Source: Megaleporinus macrocephalus (taxonomy: Eukaryota; Chordata; Actinopteri; Characiformes; Anostomidae). Taken from it: a stretch of DNA of 64,000 bases. Below the pieces are notes generated by a model. The model ran no database searches. It was given only the letters and a program-made list of their open reading frames with translations, and was not told where the DNA came from. The position numbers and the translations under genes are program-made. Shown here in pieces: positions 30,363 through 42,770 of this stretch (position 1 is the first letter of the stretch; each line of letters starts with the position of its first letter). The DNA lies in the NCBI GenBank assembly GCA_021613375.1, contig CM038726.1, positions 15,606,341 through 15,670,340 on the forward strand. Reading direction: 5' to 3'.

Positions 30363-31959
30363 TCCCCCAGTGAGCAAGCCAGAGGCGATAGTGGCAAGTA
30401 AAAACCCCCTCAGACTGGAGGAAGAAACATTGGTAGGAACCAAGATTCACAAGGGGAGACCCATCCTCTGGTCAAACAGTATTTACAGTTTATTAAAATA
30501 AATACCAAAGAAAAGCTCAGAGTGTCTCTTGTTTGAAATCTGGATGGCAAAGCTTTAGAAGCTGCACAGGTAGAGGCAGTCTCTGAATGGGGCAGTCTCT
30601 GAATGGGGCAGTCTCTGACTGAGTCTTTATGTAAAGTGGGCATGAGCTAAAACCCATCCTATCTCAATGCTGGTACATCTGGATGGCCCAGTGATGTAAT
30701 TGAGGGTGTAGCAGTTCAGGCACAAATAAGCAGGAGAGCTTGTTGGTGATGGATGAGGTGGAGGCCCTGATAGTCAATCTTCCAACAGCATTCAGCAGGA
30801 CAGGAGGACAGTCAGGAATAGTAAAGAGAGGAGATCCACCGTTTAAAAAAATACCGGTGGTCCTGTGAGGCTCCTGACCACTGATGAACAGAGTAAAAGG
30901 GGACTAACAAAGTATACAGAGAAAATGATGGACTACAGCCTGTAACTGTAGAACTATAAAGAGCACCTATGTGGTAAGTAGAGCTGATAAACTGGACAAT
31001 GAGTGCAATGGCACATCTTTGGTGGGCAGGGTGGAAACCACATTTATAACACAGGAGCCATTTGCGAGTGACAGCTGTGCAGTGCAGAAACGTTGCGGTT
31101 TCAGCTTCTGATCTACAGTCCGCTTCACTTAGCTGTGCTCTGATGGAAATAAAATGCTCAATTACGGTGATGTGTCCGCTGAGGTTGTCATCGCTAGCAC
31201 TGGTGTTGCTGTAGAAGTGATGCGGATCTTAATTTGAGTCGCATTGAGCGACGTATTGAGGTTTAAACGTGATTTTTGTGCAGCCTCACAATAAGCTATG
31301 TTTCATGTTGCTAGTAGGCTGGCTGACAGCAAACGGATGTTCCATTATTTTCAGTGAACCAGTGGTGGAAAACTCTGTCATTCAGCGAAACACAGCGGGC
31401 AGTGGAACATTCCATTAAGAGCCAAAGTCCCAACATTCTGCATTAAAAACTAAAACAGAACCGGGCTTCGTCCTGCCTGCCCCACATAAATACACAGTAG
31501 AAACTGCTAAAGCTCTACTTTGATAATCAACTGTTTTCACCAGTGTTACCATTCACCAGTGTGGCCTCATGCTCTCATCAGACACATGCTGTCATACATT
31601 ATATACAAGGTGATGGTTCAATATTGTATTTAAATGCATTTAGCTTTATGTTATATTCAAATTTACTCTATTTAATTTATTGCACATTTAATAAATGGCT
31701 ATGTATTAGGCATCAGCGTCAACATACATACATGTGAAAACTGCCGGACAACAGCATTAGCCTGGAATTCTCCTTTTAGTACATCCCTGTACCAAACGTT
31801 TGCAATGACCAAAGAGCAGGATCAAGCACCCAATTAGTTTCTATATATATGTATATGTGTGTTTTGACTTAGTTGAGTTTTCTTCACAGAGAAACCTGTC
31901 ATAATTATTTTTTTTCCATGATGCAGCACATTTCGGTTCAAAATCACTGAAGCATTCCT

Positions 31960-32230
31960 TTAAAGGTTGTGATTGGATTACAGTTCCCAGCGTGTCTCCA
32001 TAACCATGGCAAAACGAAACACTGTTTGTTGAAGAGGCCCAAACAAACATGGCCAAAGTCATCAAAGCCGCCTGCCATTTTTTTAATCTGCATCTGGCTC
32101 CAAACTGGCTGCAGAGATGAGTGCTAGTTATTTGTTGCTCATGCATAATGGTGCATGGGGAAAGGCCTGGAAACGGTTATTATCTCTGCCACTCGTGCGC
32201 TTATTCCTGCCCATTAATTAAGCCAGACAG
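31960..32230. promoter_or_regulatory. candidate conserved non-coding block
   Basis: Non-repetitive, balanced composition with gcccattaattaagccagac and ctcatgcataatggtgcatg. No coding frame. Inferred from texture only. Confidence 0.3.
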
Positions 32231-33960
32231 AGCGTTTACAGTAAAGGTTAAAGAAATCAAACATGTAGGGTTTTCTTTTTTCTTTCATTTTTGCATGTGA
32301 AACATAGAACAGACTTCTGGCTAAGCTGTTCTACCCGATTGGTTCAATTTAAATTGACAAACCTGTCAATCATAAAGAAGCAGGGATCAGGCTTATTTTT
32401 TATGTTATACAGATGTTATATACAGAACCTATATTTTCATCTTTTTAAGTACAGGGGTACGGGGGAGGGGGAGGGGGTTAATGCATTTACATAAATATAT
32501 TTAACATTGGCTACTTTGACAGCTTTCAGGCCTCAGCATTGAGTGTTCGGAAAAGAAAACAAAACAAAACAAGAAAACAAACAAGACACCTCTTGACGAA
32601 TGAGATGTCTATTGTGTCTCCCAAAGAAGCAAGAGCTCATGGCAAAGATACCCTGTTAAAGAGAATTATTTTTAAAGAAACACTTTTACTTTAATACTTT
32701 AAGTACATTTTATATTTTTACTTGTGTAAAAAAAATACTTCAACTTTTACTCGAGTATTTTTTTATTAGATTACTAGTACTTGTACTTAAGTAAGGAACT
32801 CGTACTTCTTCCACCTCTGTATACAATGATAGGATATATTACTATTGGAGGCAAATGAGCTTCACTGAGTACTTGTATCAATAAAAAACATTTTTCTTTT
32901 AAGCACTTTAACTGAAAGGTGCACAAACTGTTAGGGCTGGGTGATTTCTTCAAAATATAAATGAATGAAATGCGTAGTTGCAACTGGGTCAATCTTTGGT
33001 CAACTGAATCTTTTTAGAACTTTTTGTTGGATTGCTGTGACAGGGACTGTATCTTTAGTAATTTGGTTGGCCAACATCTGAGTTATACCATGCCACTCTG
33101 TACTTTTTTAAAATTCTCCTCTGATTACTTTTGTGTTTAATGGAAATTCATCAGATAAAATATTAGAGTGTTGGTGGTGAATAACAGAAGACGGCAAGAA
33201 TGCATAGCTGTTTATTAGGAGAAATTTCGTAGCACAGCTAAACCAGAGGCTAAAACTTTGGAAATAGAAACTGAAACTGTGGGCCAGTGACATTCAAACA
33301 ACACTGCACTGGCACAGTCACTCTGTTTTGACAATTTCTTTGTATCAGTGATGGCAGCTGTAACTTTCATTTTTGATATTTTTATACCTGTTTGCTTTTC
33401 AGCTGTCAGCTTGGTAACAGATATAAAAACTGATGGAAATAAACCTTGATCGAGTATTTGTATGTAGGATGCTGTATAAAAGGCCCCCTAATTTTTATTT
33501 TGTATGAATTTGTGACAAATCATAACTTTGAATTTGCGGCAGGGGCAAGGAAGGGGGAGAAGCTTGGGGCTGCAGTTCCTGGTTGGCTTCAGCTGCTGGG
33601 ATTCGAAGCCAGACCCCCCTTGCCAAGTAAAGAGTGAGTGAGAGGGAAGAGGAGTGGTTTATGTAGAGCGTGTAATGATGGAGAGGAAGAGTTTGGGCAT
33701 GGTCCTTCTCCTGACCTAAACTTATTTCATAACTTTATTTAAAGAATTAAAGTTTCTGTAATAAGGTCCCAGGTCTTCTTGGGCAGTGTTAACAAGTGCT
33801 ATATGTCTCTTTGTGTTGCAAGAGAACGTGTGTGTGTGTATGTGTGTGTATAATATAGCTTATATTGTGGGCTGCTGTCCAAGGCTGTTAAATATTTGCT
33901 GACATTTACAATCAGCTTTTGTTTAAACGCTCATAATAATGCTCAGATTTGATTCGCTGT
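32231..33960. other. no gene seen
   Basis: AT-rich non-coding DNA. A tRNA B-box-like string in minus orientation (gggattcgaagcc, near 33,599) suggests a SINE remnant. The rest is unremarkable. Confidence 0.4.
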
Positions 33961-34136
33961 GTAGCATCTCATGTGATGTCTATAATAAATGTGATTGGTC
34001 TGGGCTCTAAAACTGGCACTCTAAATACTAGAAAAGCTACACCTTTTGAAATATAGTTGCTAATTTGAAAATTATTTATTAAAAATATTTTCATTTTGAT
34101 GGTTTCTAAGTGTGAATGGGACAACATCTGTACCAC

Positions 34137-35010
34137 GACCTTGGCCCGCCAGTTAGAGACCTCTGCCATAGGCATTAATATGGAGTTGGTCCCCTCTCTG
34201 CAGCTTCCACTCTAAGAAGATTTTTCTGAATGTGGGAAATTTTGCCCATTTGTGAGGTCAGAGACTGATGTTGGACAAGAGGGCCTTTCACAATCTTTGT
34301 AGTTCATCCCAAAGGTGTTTGATGGGGTTGAGGTTAGATTTCTGTGCTGGTTAGATGTTTGCACGTGTGTCTGCCTCACCTGCCTGCCTCAACCTTACAA
34401 TATTAGAACATTATAATATTAACATTATAGAAAATAAGGTGCTTTGACATTTGACATCCTAAAAGGGGCTCAACAGCTTTAAATTCATAAATTATACAAA
34501 TAAAATTGATTTACTTAATTTCTTTATACAAAAGAGGGCACCAACTCCATATTTATGGCAGAGGTCTCTAACTGGTGGGCCGAGGTCCAGGTACAGACTT
34601 CCGAATAACCACACAGTCAGTCATGCTGGAACAGAGAAAGTTCTTCCCCAAACTGTTCCTACAAACATCACTCCATCTGACCATCTGTAATTACTGAGTC
34701 AGCAGTTGGTGACTTTTACACACTTGGCAACCCCACTATGTAATTTTATGTGGTCTGAGTTGCTGTGATTCCTAAACGCTTCCATTTTGCAAGTTTATGG
34801 AATATCTAGGAGGAACATTTCACAAACTCACTTTGTTGTAACGGTGCATCCTATTACAGCACCTATTACTTAAATTGAGTGAGCTTTTCAGAACGAACCA
34901 CTTTATCACACATTTTTGCCAGGCTGCATGGCTAGGTACTTGATTTTGTACACCTGTGGCAACAGGACTGATCAAAACACCTGAATCCAATGATTAATAG
35001 GTGTGACAGC
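34137..35010 (-). mobile_element. decayed Tc1-like element with an internal insertion
   Basis: Tc1-type strings atatggagttggtcccc, gaggtcagagactgatgttgg, and later gtcatgctggaacagag and gattttgtacacctgtggc occur in order. They are interrupted at about 34,348-34,590 by other DNA that includes an inverse copy of the element's own left flank (34,549-34,600 against 34,137-34,193). No frame survives. Confidence 0.65.
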
Positions 35011-35821
35011 AGAGCTCTGATTGGTCAGTCTGATCAGCACAGGACAGATAATCAAATGCCAAATAAAATGCAGCGTTTCAGTTTATCAGTCTTCACTCAC
35101 TGTGAAAGACGCCATTAATATGAATAATATTAATATGAGTTCCAATACAGTCATATTGCAATGCACTTTTTTCAGTTTTTGTTCTTTTAAGTAATCATTT
35201 GCAGTTCAATAAAGCAAGCAGGTTGCTTAGTAATGTAATTTTCCAGCCTTTCATGTGTGGTCTGTCATATAGAACCTTTCTATTTTCTACTTTCTATCTT
35301 TCTATTTTTCTACAGGAAAAAGTTTGGGGCAGCACAACGCCGCTGAGTTACTGCTTTTGAGTACTGATGGGTTGGCGAGCTGATTGACTGAGTAAGGTGG
35401 TTTGCGCTCACTGATGAATTGAATGCACATAAGGCACTTTTAGAAACCTCGAGCTCAAAAGAGCAGAAAAATATGACAGCACTGTTGAAATATTTGATAC
35501 TGTTCTCTGTTTATGAAGGAGTGCATTTTTTTGTAATGAAAATGATTAAGTGGCAGTTTTCCTCACTGAAAATTCTCTGCTGCCATCACTTTCGTTTGAC
35601 TGCAGCCATGACAGTGCAGGGCTGAGTGGTCAGCCTGTTTTTTTTTCAATGTTTTTTTTTTTTTTTTTCAGAAAACCGAGCTGCTATACCGAGCAAGGTT
35701 TTCGACACTGCAGTCCGTCAGGTTCGGACTCGATGTGAAAATGGCATTAGGCCAAGTTCAAATGATGGAATGTGTTTCACCCAAAATATCACTGTTCATT
35801 ATATATGTTCTCCCTGTGCTT

Positions 35822-35985
35822 GAGTTGGTCTTCTCCCACATTCCAAATACATGCATGTTAGGTTGATTGATTGTGAGTGCATGAGTGAGTACACCCTCAC
35901 ACAGGGTGTACCCTGCCTTTGCCCAGTAACGCTGGGATGGACCCTGGACTAGCAGGATTAAGCAGCAGATAATGGATGGATATAA
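35822..35985 (-). repeat. dispersed 'ccgcttatcc' family repeat, inverted copy
   Basis: Contains cccacattccaaatacatgc and ggatggaccctggactagc, and ends in ataatggatggat. Confidence 0.65.
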
Positions 35986-35986
35986 A

Positions 35987-36206
35987 TATATCGTCACTGT
36001 CCAATGAAAAACAAGTATCAAAAATGGTAACTTTACTGGAGAGACAAAAACGGAAGTAGGAAGTGATTTTGAAGCATTTCTATTGGACCATTCATCATGA
36101 AATGTCTACACAATGTCATGTTCAAATGATGTAGAAAACTGAAAATGGAATGAAAATGACCAGCATGAAAATGAAGATACATGTTTTAATTGGACAGCGA
36201 CTGTAT
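35987..36206 (-). mobile_element. MITE, same family as 30,119-30,362
   Basis: Ends atatcgtcactgtccaatga and ttttaattggacagcgactg. Followed directly by (TA)n at 36,203-36,229. About 220 bp. Confidence 0.75.
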
Positions 36207-36930
36207 ATATATATATATATATATATAATACAGCATCTATTCTGCAATTGAGTTCTAACCAATCAAAAAAGGGGCAGGAAAAACATGGGGCTCTACAGTT
36301 CTGGTGCGTTTTAAAAAAAACAAACACTACCATATGTTTGTTAAAACTTAAGAAACAGAGAACAATTAAGACCTGTAGCCTGTAAGTTTACTTCAGAGAT
36401 GAAATATGATGGTCTGTCTCTTGCTGGTGGTGTTGAAGGCGTTCGCCAACATTGCTAGTATTCGCCTGCTGGATAAAAGCATGATTAAACCTGCTGGACT
36501 TTTCTCCCTCCCAAAACGAAACACTGTGAGTGCTAGTTTCTTAAGTCTGTCCATTTAGCATGTCATGTAATGTGTTTCTGTTCATAAAACATTACAGGAA
36601 GATCCTCCTTTTCTGCTTTGCAAATCTTTTCACAGGCAGATTCCAAATGGTGCCCTTTTTGTGGAACAGGCTCTGCTGCTTGATTGCTGCCTTAATGTGT
36701 GTGCTGGTTTTGCAAGGTCTTCTGCATAATGTACCGTTGCTGGATCTCGCCCCCAGCCATCTCTGACTGACGATACTAATATGTGGAGCAGTATGGGTGG
36801 TGGTAGGGAAAGAGCTTTCCAAAAAAAGAAAAAAGCGGTGTGAAACAAAATGCTCCCATTATAAACAGTGAAGCTGTTCCATGTGCTTATGTTTGTTTTG
36901 GTTGTGTGCTCCTCCTTGTCTCTGCCCTCT

Positions 36931-37128
36931 TGTTACGCCCCTCGCCTGCTCCTAGTTTGTGTCCGCTCCCGGTCCCAGGTGTTCCCTGCTTCCTGTGTGT
37001 TCTTATACCTCTTGTTTGTTCCCTGTGTTGGTCTAGCATTGTTGTTGTGATAGTAGTTAGTTTGAATATTTGTTTTCACTATAAATTCAATAAAAGACAT
37101 TTGTGTGTATTCGCCTTGCTCGTCTACA
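36931..37128 (+). mobile_element. possible solo LTR-like sequence
   Basis: Starts tgttacgcccctcgcctgct, carries an ataaattcaataaaagac polyadenylation-type string, and ends gtctaca. No 5-bp target duplication is visible. Class uncertain. Confidence 0.3.
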
Positions 37129-38440
37129 GTTGCAATATTAGAACATTGTAATATGAAAATTATTAAAAATAAGGTGCTTTGACAATTTAAATCTCTTGAA
37201 ACAAGAATTAATAACTTAAATAGTGTTTAATGATGTGTAATAGTGATGTTTAACGTTTATATACAAAATTCACTAACTGTGCTGAAAGGTCACACATCAG
37301 TAGTGGAGCTTGCTTACTTAACAACTATATAAAGCCTAGAAATGTAAATGTATTTCAGTAAGAATCTGAGCAGTCATGCAGTAAAAAGTAACAGCAATAA
37401 GGAAAAATAAATGTTAATGTATTCGTTTAATTTTTTTACACTGTGTTAATGCATTTAACCCAACAATAAACATATGTTGGACTTGTTAAATGTATCAAAT
37501 GTTTTCTGTGCGCCACGATTTGATGACCGTTTTTTAGGTTATACAGAGCAATGAAGTGTTTGGAAGAAGCAAGCTGCTGCTGTCTGTATTTTTTTTAATG
37601 AGCGATGGCACAGATTCTGAACCACTACAGCAGTAGTGTGAATCCACACACCATGTTTACTCCTCACCTAGAATCCTTACTCTCACCAAATGTAATGTTT
37701 CTGGAAGGGCTTGAGCTGCCTGCATGAGTCAAGTTTGTTTGACTAGAGTGAGGGACATTATATGAACAAGTGCATTGAGCTTTTGACCAACTGCATTGTT
37801 AAAGATCCACACCCAAAGCAGATACGTCTTCATGTCCTTGTGCATCTCTCACAAAACCAAATGCATGCTTGCTTGGGTTTCCTTGCCACGGTGTAAAAAC
37901 AGAGACAGACTGTAGAAGCTCTGTGGGCAGGACATTGGGCAAAACTAAAGAACTGAGTTGTTTTGAGTTCTGCATTAGCTATGCCCATAAATAATAAAAG
38001 ACGATTTTAACTGAATGCTGAATATCGACTCAAATAATTGGTTGGAAGCAAGGTCAAATTCCAGTAACTGAAAAAAAATACTAAATTTCAGCTCTGATAA
38101 TATGTGATATTATGTGGTAATATTTGTCATGGCTGATTCAGAACCAGAATGAAAAACGTTTAGAAAAAGACAGATATAATAATTCTTTATCTGCAACTTA
38201 AAATTTTGTTTCAGGCATTTAAAGTATTCCGTTTGATTGACAGCTGTGACAGATGAAAAGCAACAGTGATTTACGATACTAGGGCCAATCAGTTCAAGCC
38301 TGAAGTCTGTCTGTAGACTCTGTGAGAATAGGCCCTCAGAGTCCCATTCTCAATGCACTTTCCCTCCTTTTCTGTCTTCCCTCTCCCTCTTAACCGCGCA
38401 CACACATAAATAAATGAGTGTGTCATCACCATGACGCTGG
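37129..38440. other. no gene seen
   Basis: Non-coding, AT-rich; no recognised repeats or laminin exons. Confidence 0.5.
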
Positions 38441-38730
38441 AAGGCACTTGACCGCAGCTGACAGATCTCAGTCTGAGAAAGAGCGAGCCCAAGACAGAAG
38501 GAAGGAGCGTGTGGGGCATTTAATGAAAAATATCTTTGTTCCAGAGGAAGGCCGGGGACTTTAAATAAAGATCTAGGCTTTGGGGAACGGACCACTTCTT
38601 TTTTGTTCTTCTTTTTTTTTTCTCCCACGTGTTTTGGAGGCAGCTGCATTTCGCTCGCTGTCTCCCACTATTCTGGTTTATTTGTTCGGCTAAATTAGAT
38701 TTAAGAGGCATTTGATTTCCAGTCTTTGGG
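38440..38730. promoter_or_regulatory. candidate conserved non-coding block
   Basis: Non-repetitive with balanced composition (tttgttcggctaaattagat, gtgttttggaggcagctgca). Function inferred only. Confidence 0.25.
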
Positions 38731-38771
38731 AGGTCTCCCACAGTGTGTATGAGTGTGCATGTATATGCTTA

Positions 38772-38818
38772 TGTGTGTGTGTGTGTGTGTATGTGGGGGG
38801 GGGGGGGTGGGGGGGGGT
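38772..38818 (+). repeat. (TG)n followed by long G runs
   Basis: A tg run, then two G runs of about 13 and 9 separated by one T. The plus strand could form a G-quadruplex. Confidence 0.85.
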
Positions 38819-39194
38819 AATCAGCGGAGCAAAGCTACACAACACCAAGGGCAGTACATTAAAAAAAGGCTTAATAACTCAGTACATGTGTTCAGACAGG
38901 AACTTTCCCACAAAGCCAGACAAAGCAGTAACTCGACACACAGATTAAAATCAAGAAAAGCATTCATTTCCAACATTCATTTTCTTTTCCAGACAAAATA
39001 AGCCACAGACTGTGGTTTCAAGACCCAACCCGGTGTTATGCATCCCCACCTTACAGCTGCACAAAGTAGCTTTACTAGCTCAGGAGGGAAACAAAACACA
39101 CTAAAATATGGAGAACACGCATTATCAAGAGTTGCTTTTCAAGCCTGAAATAGTGATTTATCAGTCAAAGGTTTTGGGTTTCTGAACTGAATTG

Positions 39195-39640
39195 CTCTCA
39201 AATACATACCAACATTCGATGATGACAACAGTAGATAATTCACTTATATCCTCAGAGGACACGCCCATGTCCAGTTCTCATTAACCTGTTTCTCAACATG
39301 CAGTCGTCCGATTCATTCCCTCTGGGAAGGGGTCTGGGGCAAAACCGATATTAAAAAAAATGTTCTTCCATATATTGTATGCAGTTAAGGCTTTTCACCA
39401 GGTATCTAAATACCCAAAAGAGGTGTTGGGTTGGGTTTCATACAAGTTTTTTGAACCTCATCATATGTCTTTACAAATTGCTTTGCCTTGATGTTTAGCT
39501 CTCAAATGCAAAACCAACATTAAATGAATGACAATAGTAGGTCATACTTAAATCCTCAGAGGACATGTCCATGTTTTCCTTTAACTTATCCCTTCTGGGT
39601 ATGGGTCTGAGGCAAAACCAATGTTACAAAAGCAAGGGTG
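39195..39640. repeat. two diverged tandem copies of a 150-bp unit
   Basis: Copy one about 39,195-39,350 and copy two about 39,498-39,640 share tatcctcagaggacacgccc / aatcctcagaggacatgtcc and ctggggcaaaacc / ctgaggcaaaacc. About 75% identity by eye. Confidence 0.65.
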
Positions 39641-40493
39641 TAGATTTACCCTTGACATTGGTGGGGACCTACGAATGGAGCACTGAATAACCTGGTGCTG
39701 TTGTACACAAAAGTAACAATTCCAGTAAAAAAATAAAATCTGTAACAGTAAGAGACTGTAAGAGAACTGACAGTTTGTTGTGCAGTTAATTTCCAAATCA
39801 CTTCCTTCATAGCTACAGATGATAGCTTCCAAGCTCCAAAGCCTAGCATTAATGTTATTATGATGGATTCATTTCATTAGGGAACTTGACTTTAAGTGAC
39901 TTGGACACGTTTCTTTGAAAACCAGCTCCTTATATACACCCTTTTTTTTGCTGCTGTTCTCACTCGCTTTTAACACCCATGTATCTCCCACGTTGCACCT
40001 GAGTCTTGCGCAGTGAGTCTCGCACATGACTGGAGAGTTTTCCATCCAATTTTTGCTTAGCTATTACCTGCTGTCATGTGAGACCCTATAACTACGTTTG
40101 GTTGTTAGCAGCGCCAATCACACTGGCCGTATGTGTTACGGGGAGGTAGGACTCAAATAGAAAACGTGATTTAACCCTTTCTACACCTCTAGGTTAATGA
40201 GATGTTGACAGATCTGATTTTTGGAGGGGGTCAGATTATTGGTGGGGACAATTCAATAATTGTGGGATATTGGTGGGGGCACGTCACTTCAGTATATGCT
40301 AATTCTACGCCATTGTACAAAAGTTTCTCCTCACATTGTGTGCAGTTATGGATTTTCACCCAAAACCGTACATAGTGTAGCTTTAAAAATTGACTCTGAT
40401 ACTGCAAAGTCAATACATGGTATTCTTTTACATAGTAGTGTGTGTAGAACGTAGGACTACGATTAGAACATAGAACTACGATTAGCTACATAT

Positions 40494-40709
40494 GTTTACA
40501 CACAGCGGAATTTGACCTCCGCATTTAACCCATCCGTGCAGTGAAACACCCACATATACACACACTAGTGCCCGGAGCGGTGGGCAGCCCTTATCCATGG
40601 CGGTTGGGGTTAGGGGCCTTGCTCAAGGGCACTACAGTCATGACTTGCCGGTCCCAAACCTTCCGGTCACAAGACCAGATCCCTAACCTTCAGGCTACGA
40701 CTGCCCCCT
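40494..40709 (+). repeat. SINE-like repeat ('actgcccc' family)
   Basis: Same family as 21,216-21,440; the best-preserved 3' half (ttccggtcacaagaccagat, cgactgcccccta). Confidence 0.8.
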
Positions 40710-41159
40710 AGTAATGTAGCAACATAGTAATTAATGTATCTGTGCTGCACCCACAAATGTGTTTTTGCATTGCTTGGATGTCTTTACAATACATTGATCA
40801 AAGCATAATGAAAATGTACTTGCCTGGACAAAAATAACTATTAAAAATAAGTATCACTTAACATTAATAACACACATGACATTTCTCTTTGTATCTAACT
40901 GGATTTTTACCAGTTTTATGAAAAGCTTGTCCAATCTAGAATTGATGCATGAGTACATTTGTGGGCAAAGCCTGGATAGCTCAAGATGACAGTCAATCAA
41001 TTAAAATAAATATTCTGTTTAATTCATAAGTTAGTTCATTAGTAAAGCCTATTGCACAATTCTCTACACAATAATATATAAGGTTGAAATTTGGCAATTT
41101 CTTCCATTATTAGCTAAATGTTAATTTTGTTATGGTATAGTTTTATTTATGCTTTAATG

Positions 41160-41350
41160 TTCCACAAACAGTTTTTCTCATACTCTTCATCTGTATTCAG
41201 CGCCCATCTGAAACGCTCTGTTTGAGCTCCTGTGTCTTTAAGCCCCACCCTCTGCTGAGCCAAATGTGCTCTCATTGGTCAGCTTACACACTCTGTTCTT
41301 ATTGGTCAGTCGCCAGAGTGGCATCCTACTACAAGTTTGCTGCCACCCAC
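41160..41350 (+). repeat. dispersed repeat, family shared with 6,540-6,800
   Basis: Contains gaaacgctctgtttgagctc and cgccagagtggcatcctac. Leads into the duplicated block A. Confidence 0.55.
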
Positions 41351-41386
41351 TGCAGCTTGCACATGTGAAGACATAAAATCTGAAAG

Positions 41387-41610
41387 AAGAGTATACATGC
41401 ACTGAGAAACCCAATCAGTGGGCTAGTAATCCAGCTCTCATCATCTGATAGTCAGATTTTTAGACCTGACTAATCAGATAACTGCAGAAATGATGTTCAG
41501 ATTATTAAAGCATGTAAATGCCCTCACTGATGTGTTTGTTCATTAATGGTTAAATGGCTTATGATTCACTTCACTACAGTAAAAAACTAACGTCCAGAAC
41601 TATGAAGACT
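41387..41610 (+). repeat. duplicated block A, copy 1
   Basis: Matches 46,765-46,985 with shared ctgactaatcagataactgc, agcatgtaaatgccctcact and gatgtgtttgtt. About 80-85% identity. Confidence 0.8.
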
Positions 41611-41944
41611 TCTGAAGTCTTTTAAGTTTTTCTTTAGAACAGAACAGACAGTAGAGCCACAATAGGAGAGGTGACTATTGGTGTAAAGCGTGGCATGAAC
41701 AAAAGAGACCAGCTGTATGTAAATACTTTTATGTAACGCTAAAAACGCTGAAGATTTAAATACTAGTTTCTTTTTTTTTTTTTACATGGAGGGCAAATGT
41801 TACCCAAGTGAATGTAACTCATTCGAATGGAGGTGCTGTTAGTACTTCAATTTGCTGTATTTAAAGAACACAGTCACACTAATAAAGCAATTCAGCATTG
41901 TAATTGAATTGGAATTGAGTTGCCAGTATCTTTGTTTTCATGGA

Positions 41945-42735
41945 AAAGAGGGTGAGGAAGTGAGATAGAGATAGAGAGAGAGTGAGATACAGAGTGAGAG
42001 AGAGAGAGAGTAAAGGCAAATGAGAGAATGAAAGAAAGAGTCAGCAAGATTGAGAGAGAGAGAGTACAGAAAAGGAGGCAGATAAAGAAGGCGATTGAGA
42101 AAATGAAGGAAAGAGAGAGCTAGATTGAGAGAGTGTGTGACTGAGAGAGAGAGTTACAGAGTAAGAGAGAAAGAGAGAGTGAAGGCAAATGAAAGAATGA
42201 AAGAAAGAGCCAGCAGGATTCGAAGAGAGAGTACAGAAAAGGAGACAGATAGATAAAGAAAGTGATTGAGAAAATGTAAGAAAGAGCGATCAAGATTCAG
42301 AGAGAGAAAGTAGAGAAGAGACAAATAAAGAGAGAGACAAAGAAAAAGAGTTAGTGAGAAATTTGAAGAAATTGAAAGAGAGAGAAAGAGACTTGAAAAG
42401 AAAAAAGGAATTGAGAGAATAAAGAGAGGGAGCGAGACTAAGAGAGCGTACAGAAAAAGACAAGTAGAGAGAGACCGAGAGAAAAAAGAGAGGAAGAGAC
42501 TACGAAAGAAAGAAACAGAAAGTGAATGTGAGAATGAAAGCGATACATTTATTAAGAGAAAAAGAAAGAAAGCAACAGACAGAATTAAAAAGAAAGACAG
42601 AGATATCGAGAGAGCTAGAGAAAAAAGGCAATTGAGAGGAGGAGATAAATAAAGGGCCAGGAACAAAAGTCATTAAGAGAATGAGAGAGCAAGATTGAAA
42701 GACAGTATAAAAAATGGATAAAGATTAAAAAGAGA

Positions 42736-42770
<35 letters not shown>

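Larger units (their letters stand above)
29951..30845 (+). repeat. 'caagtttattt' dispersed repeat, interrupted by a MITE
   Basis: Begins caattcaagtttatttgtgc, and after the MITE resumes at ccagtgagcaagccagagg. The copy at 53,597-54,128 lacks the MITE, and 57,035-57,262 is a shorter copy. It contains a small VNTR of aggcagtctctgaatggg. Confidence 0.8.
29636..31000. mobile_element. foldback-family element split by nested insertions
   Basis: Left arm 29,636-29,950 (ttacagactgtggttcatct to gcagtgctgagaaa) and right arm 30,852-31,000 (gtggtcctgtgaggctcctg to gtagagctgata) belong to the same family as 18,240-18,690. Between them lies a 0.9-kb unrelated repeat (29,951-30,845), which itself contains a MITE. 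Confidence 0.7.
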
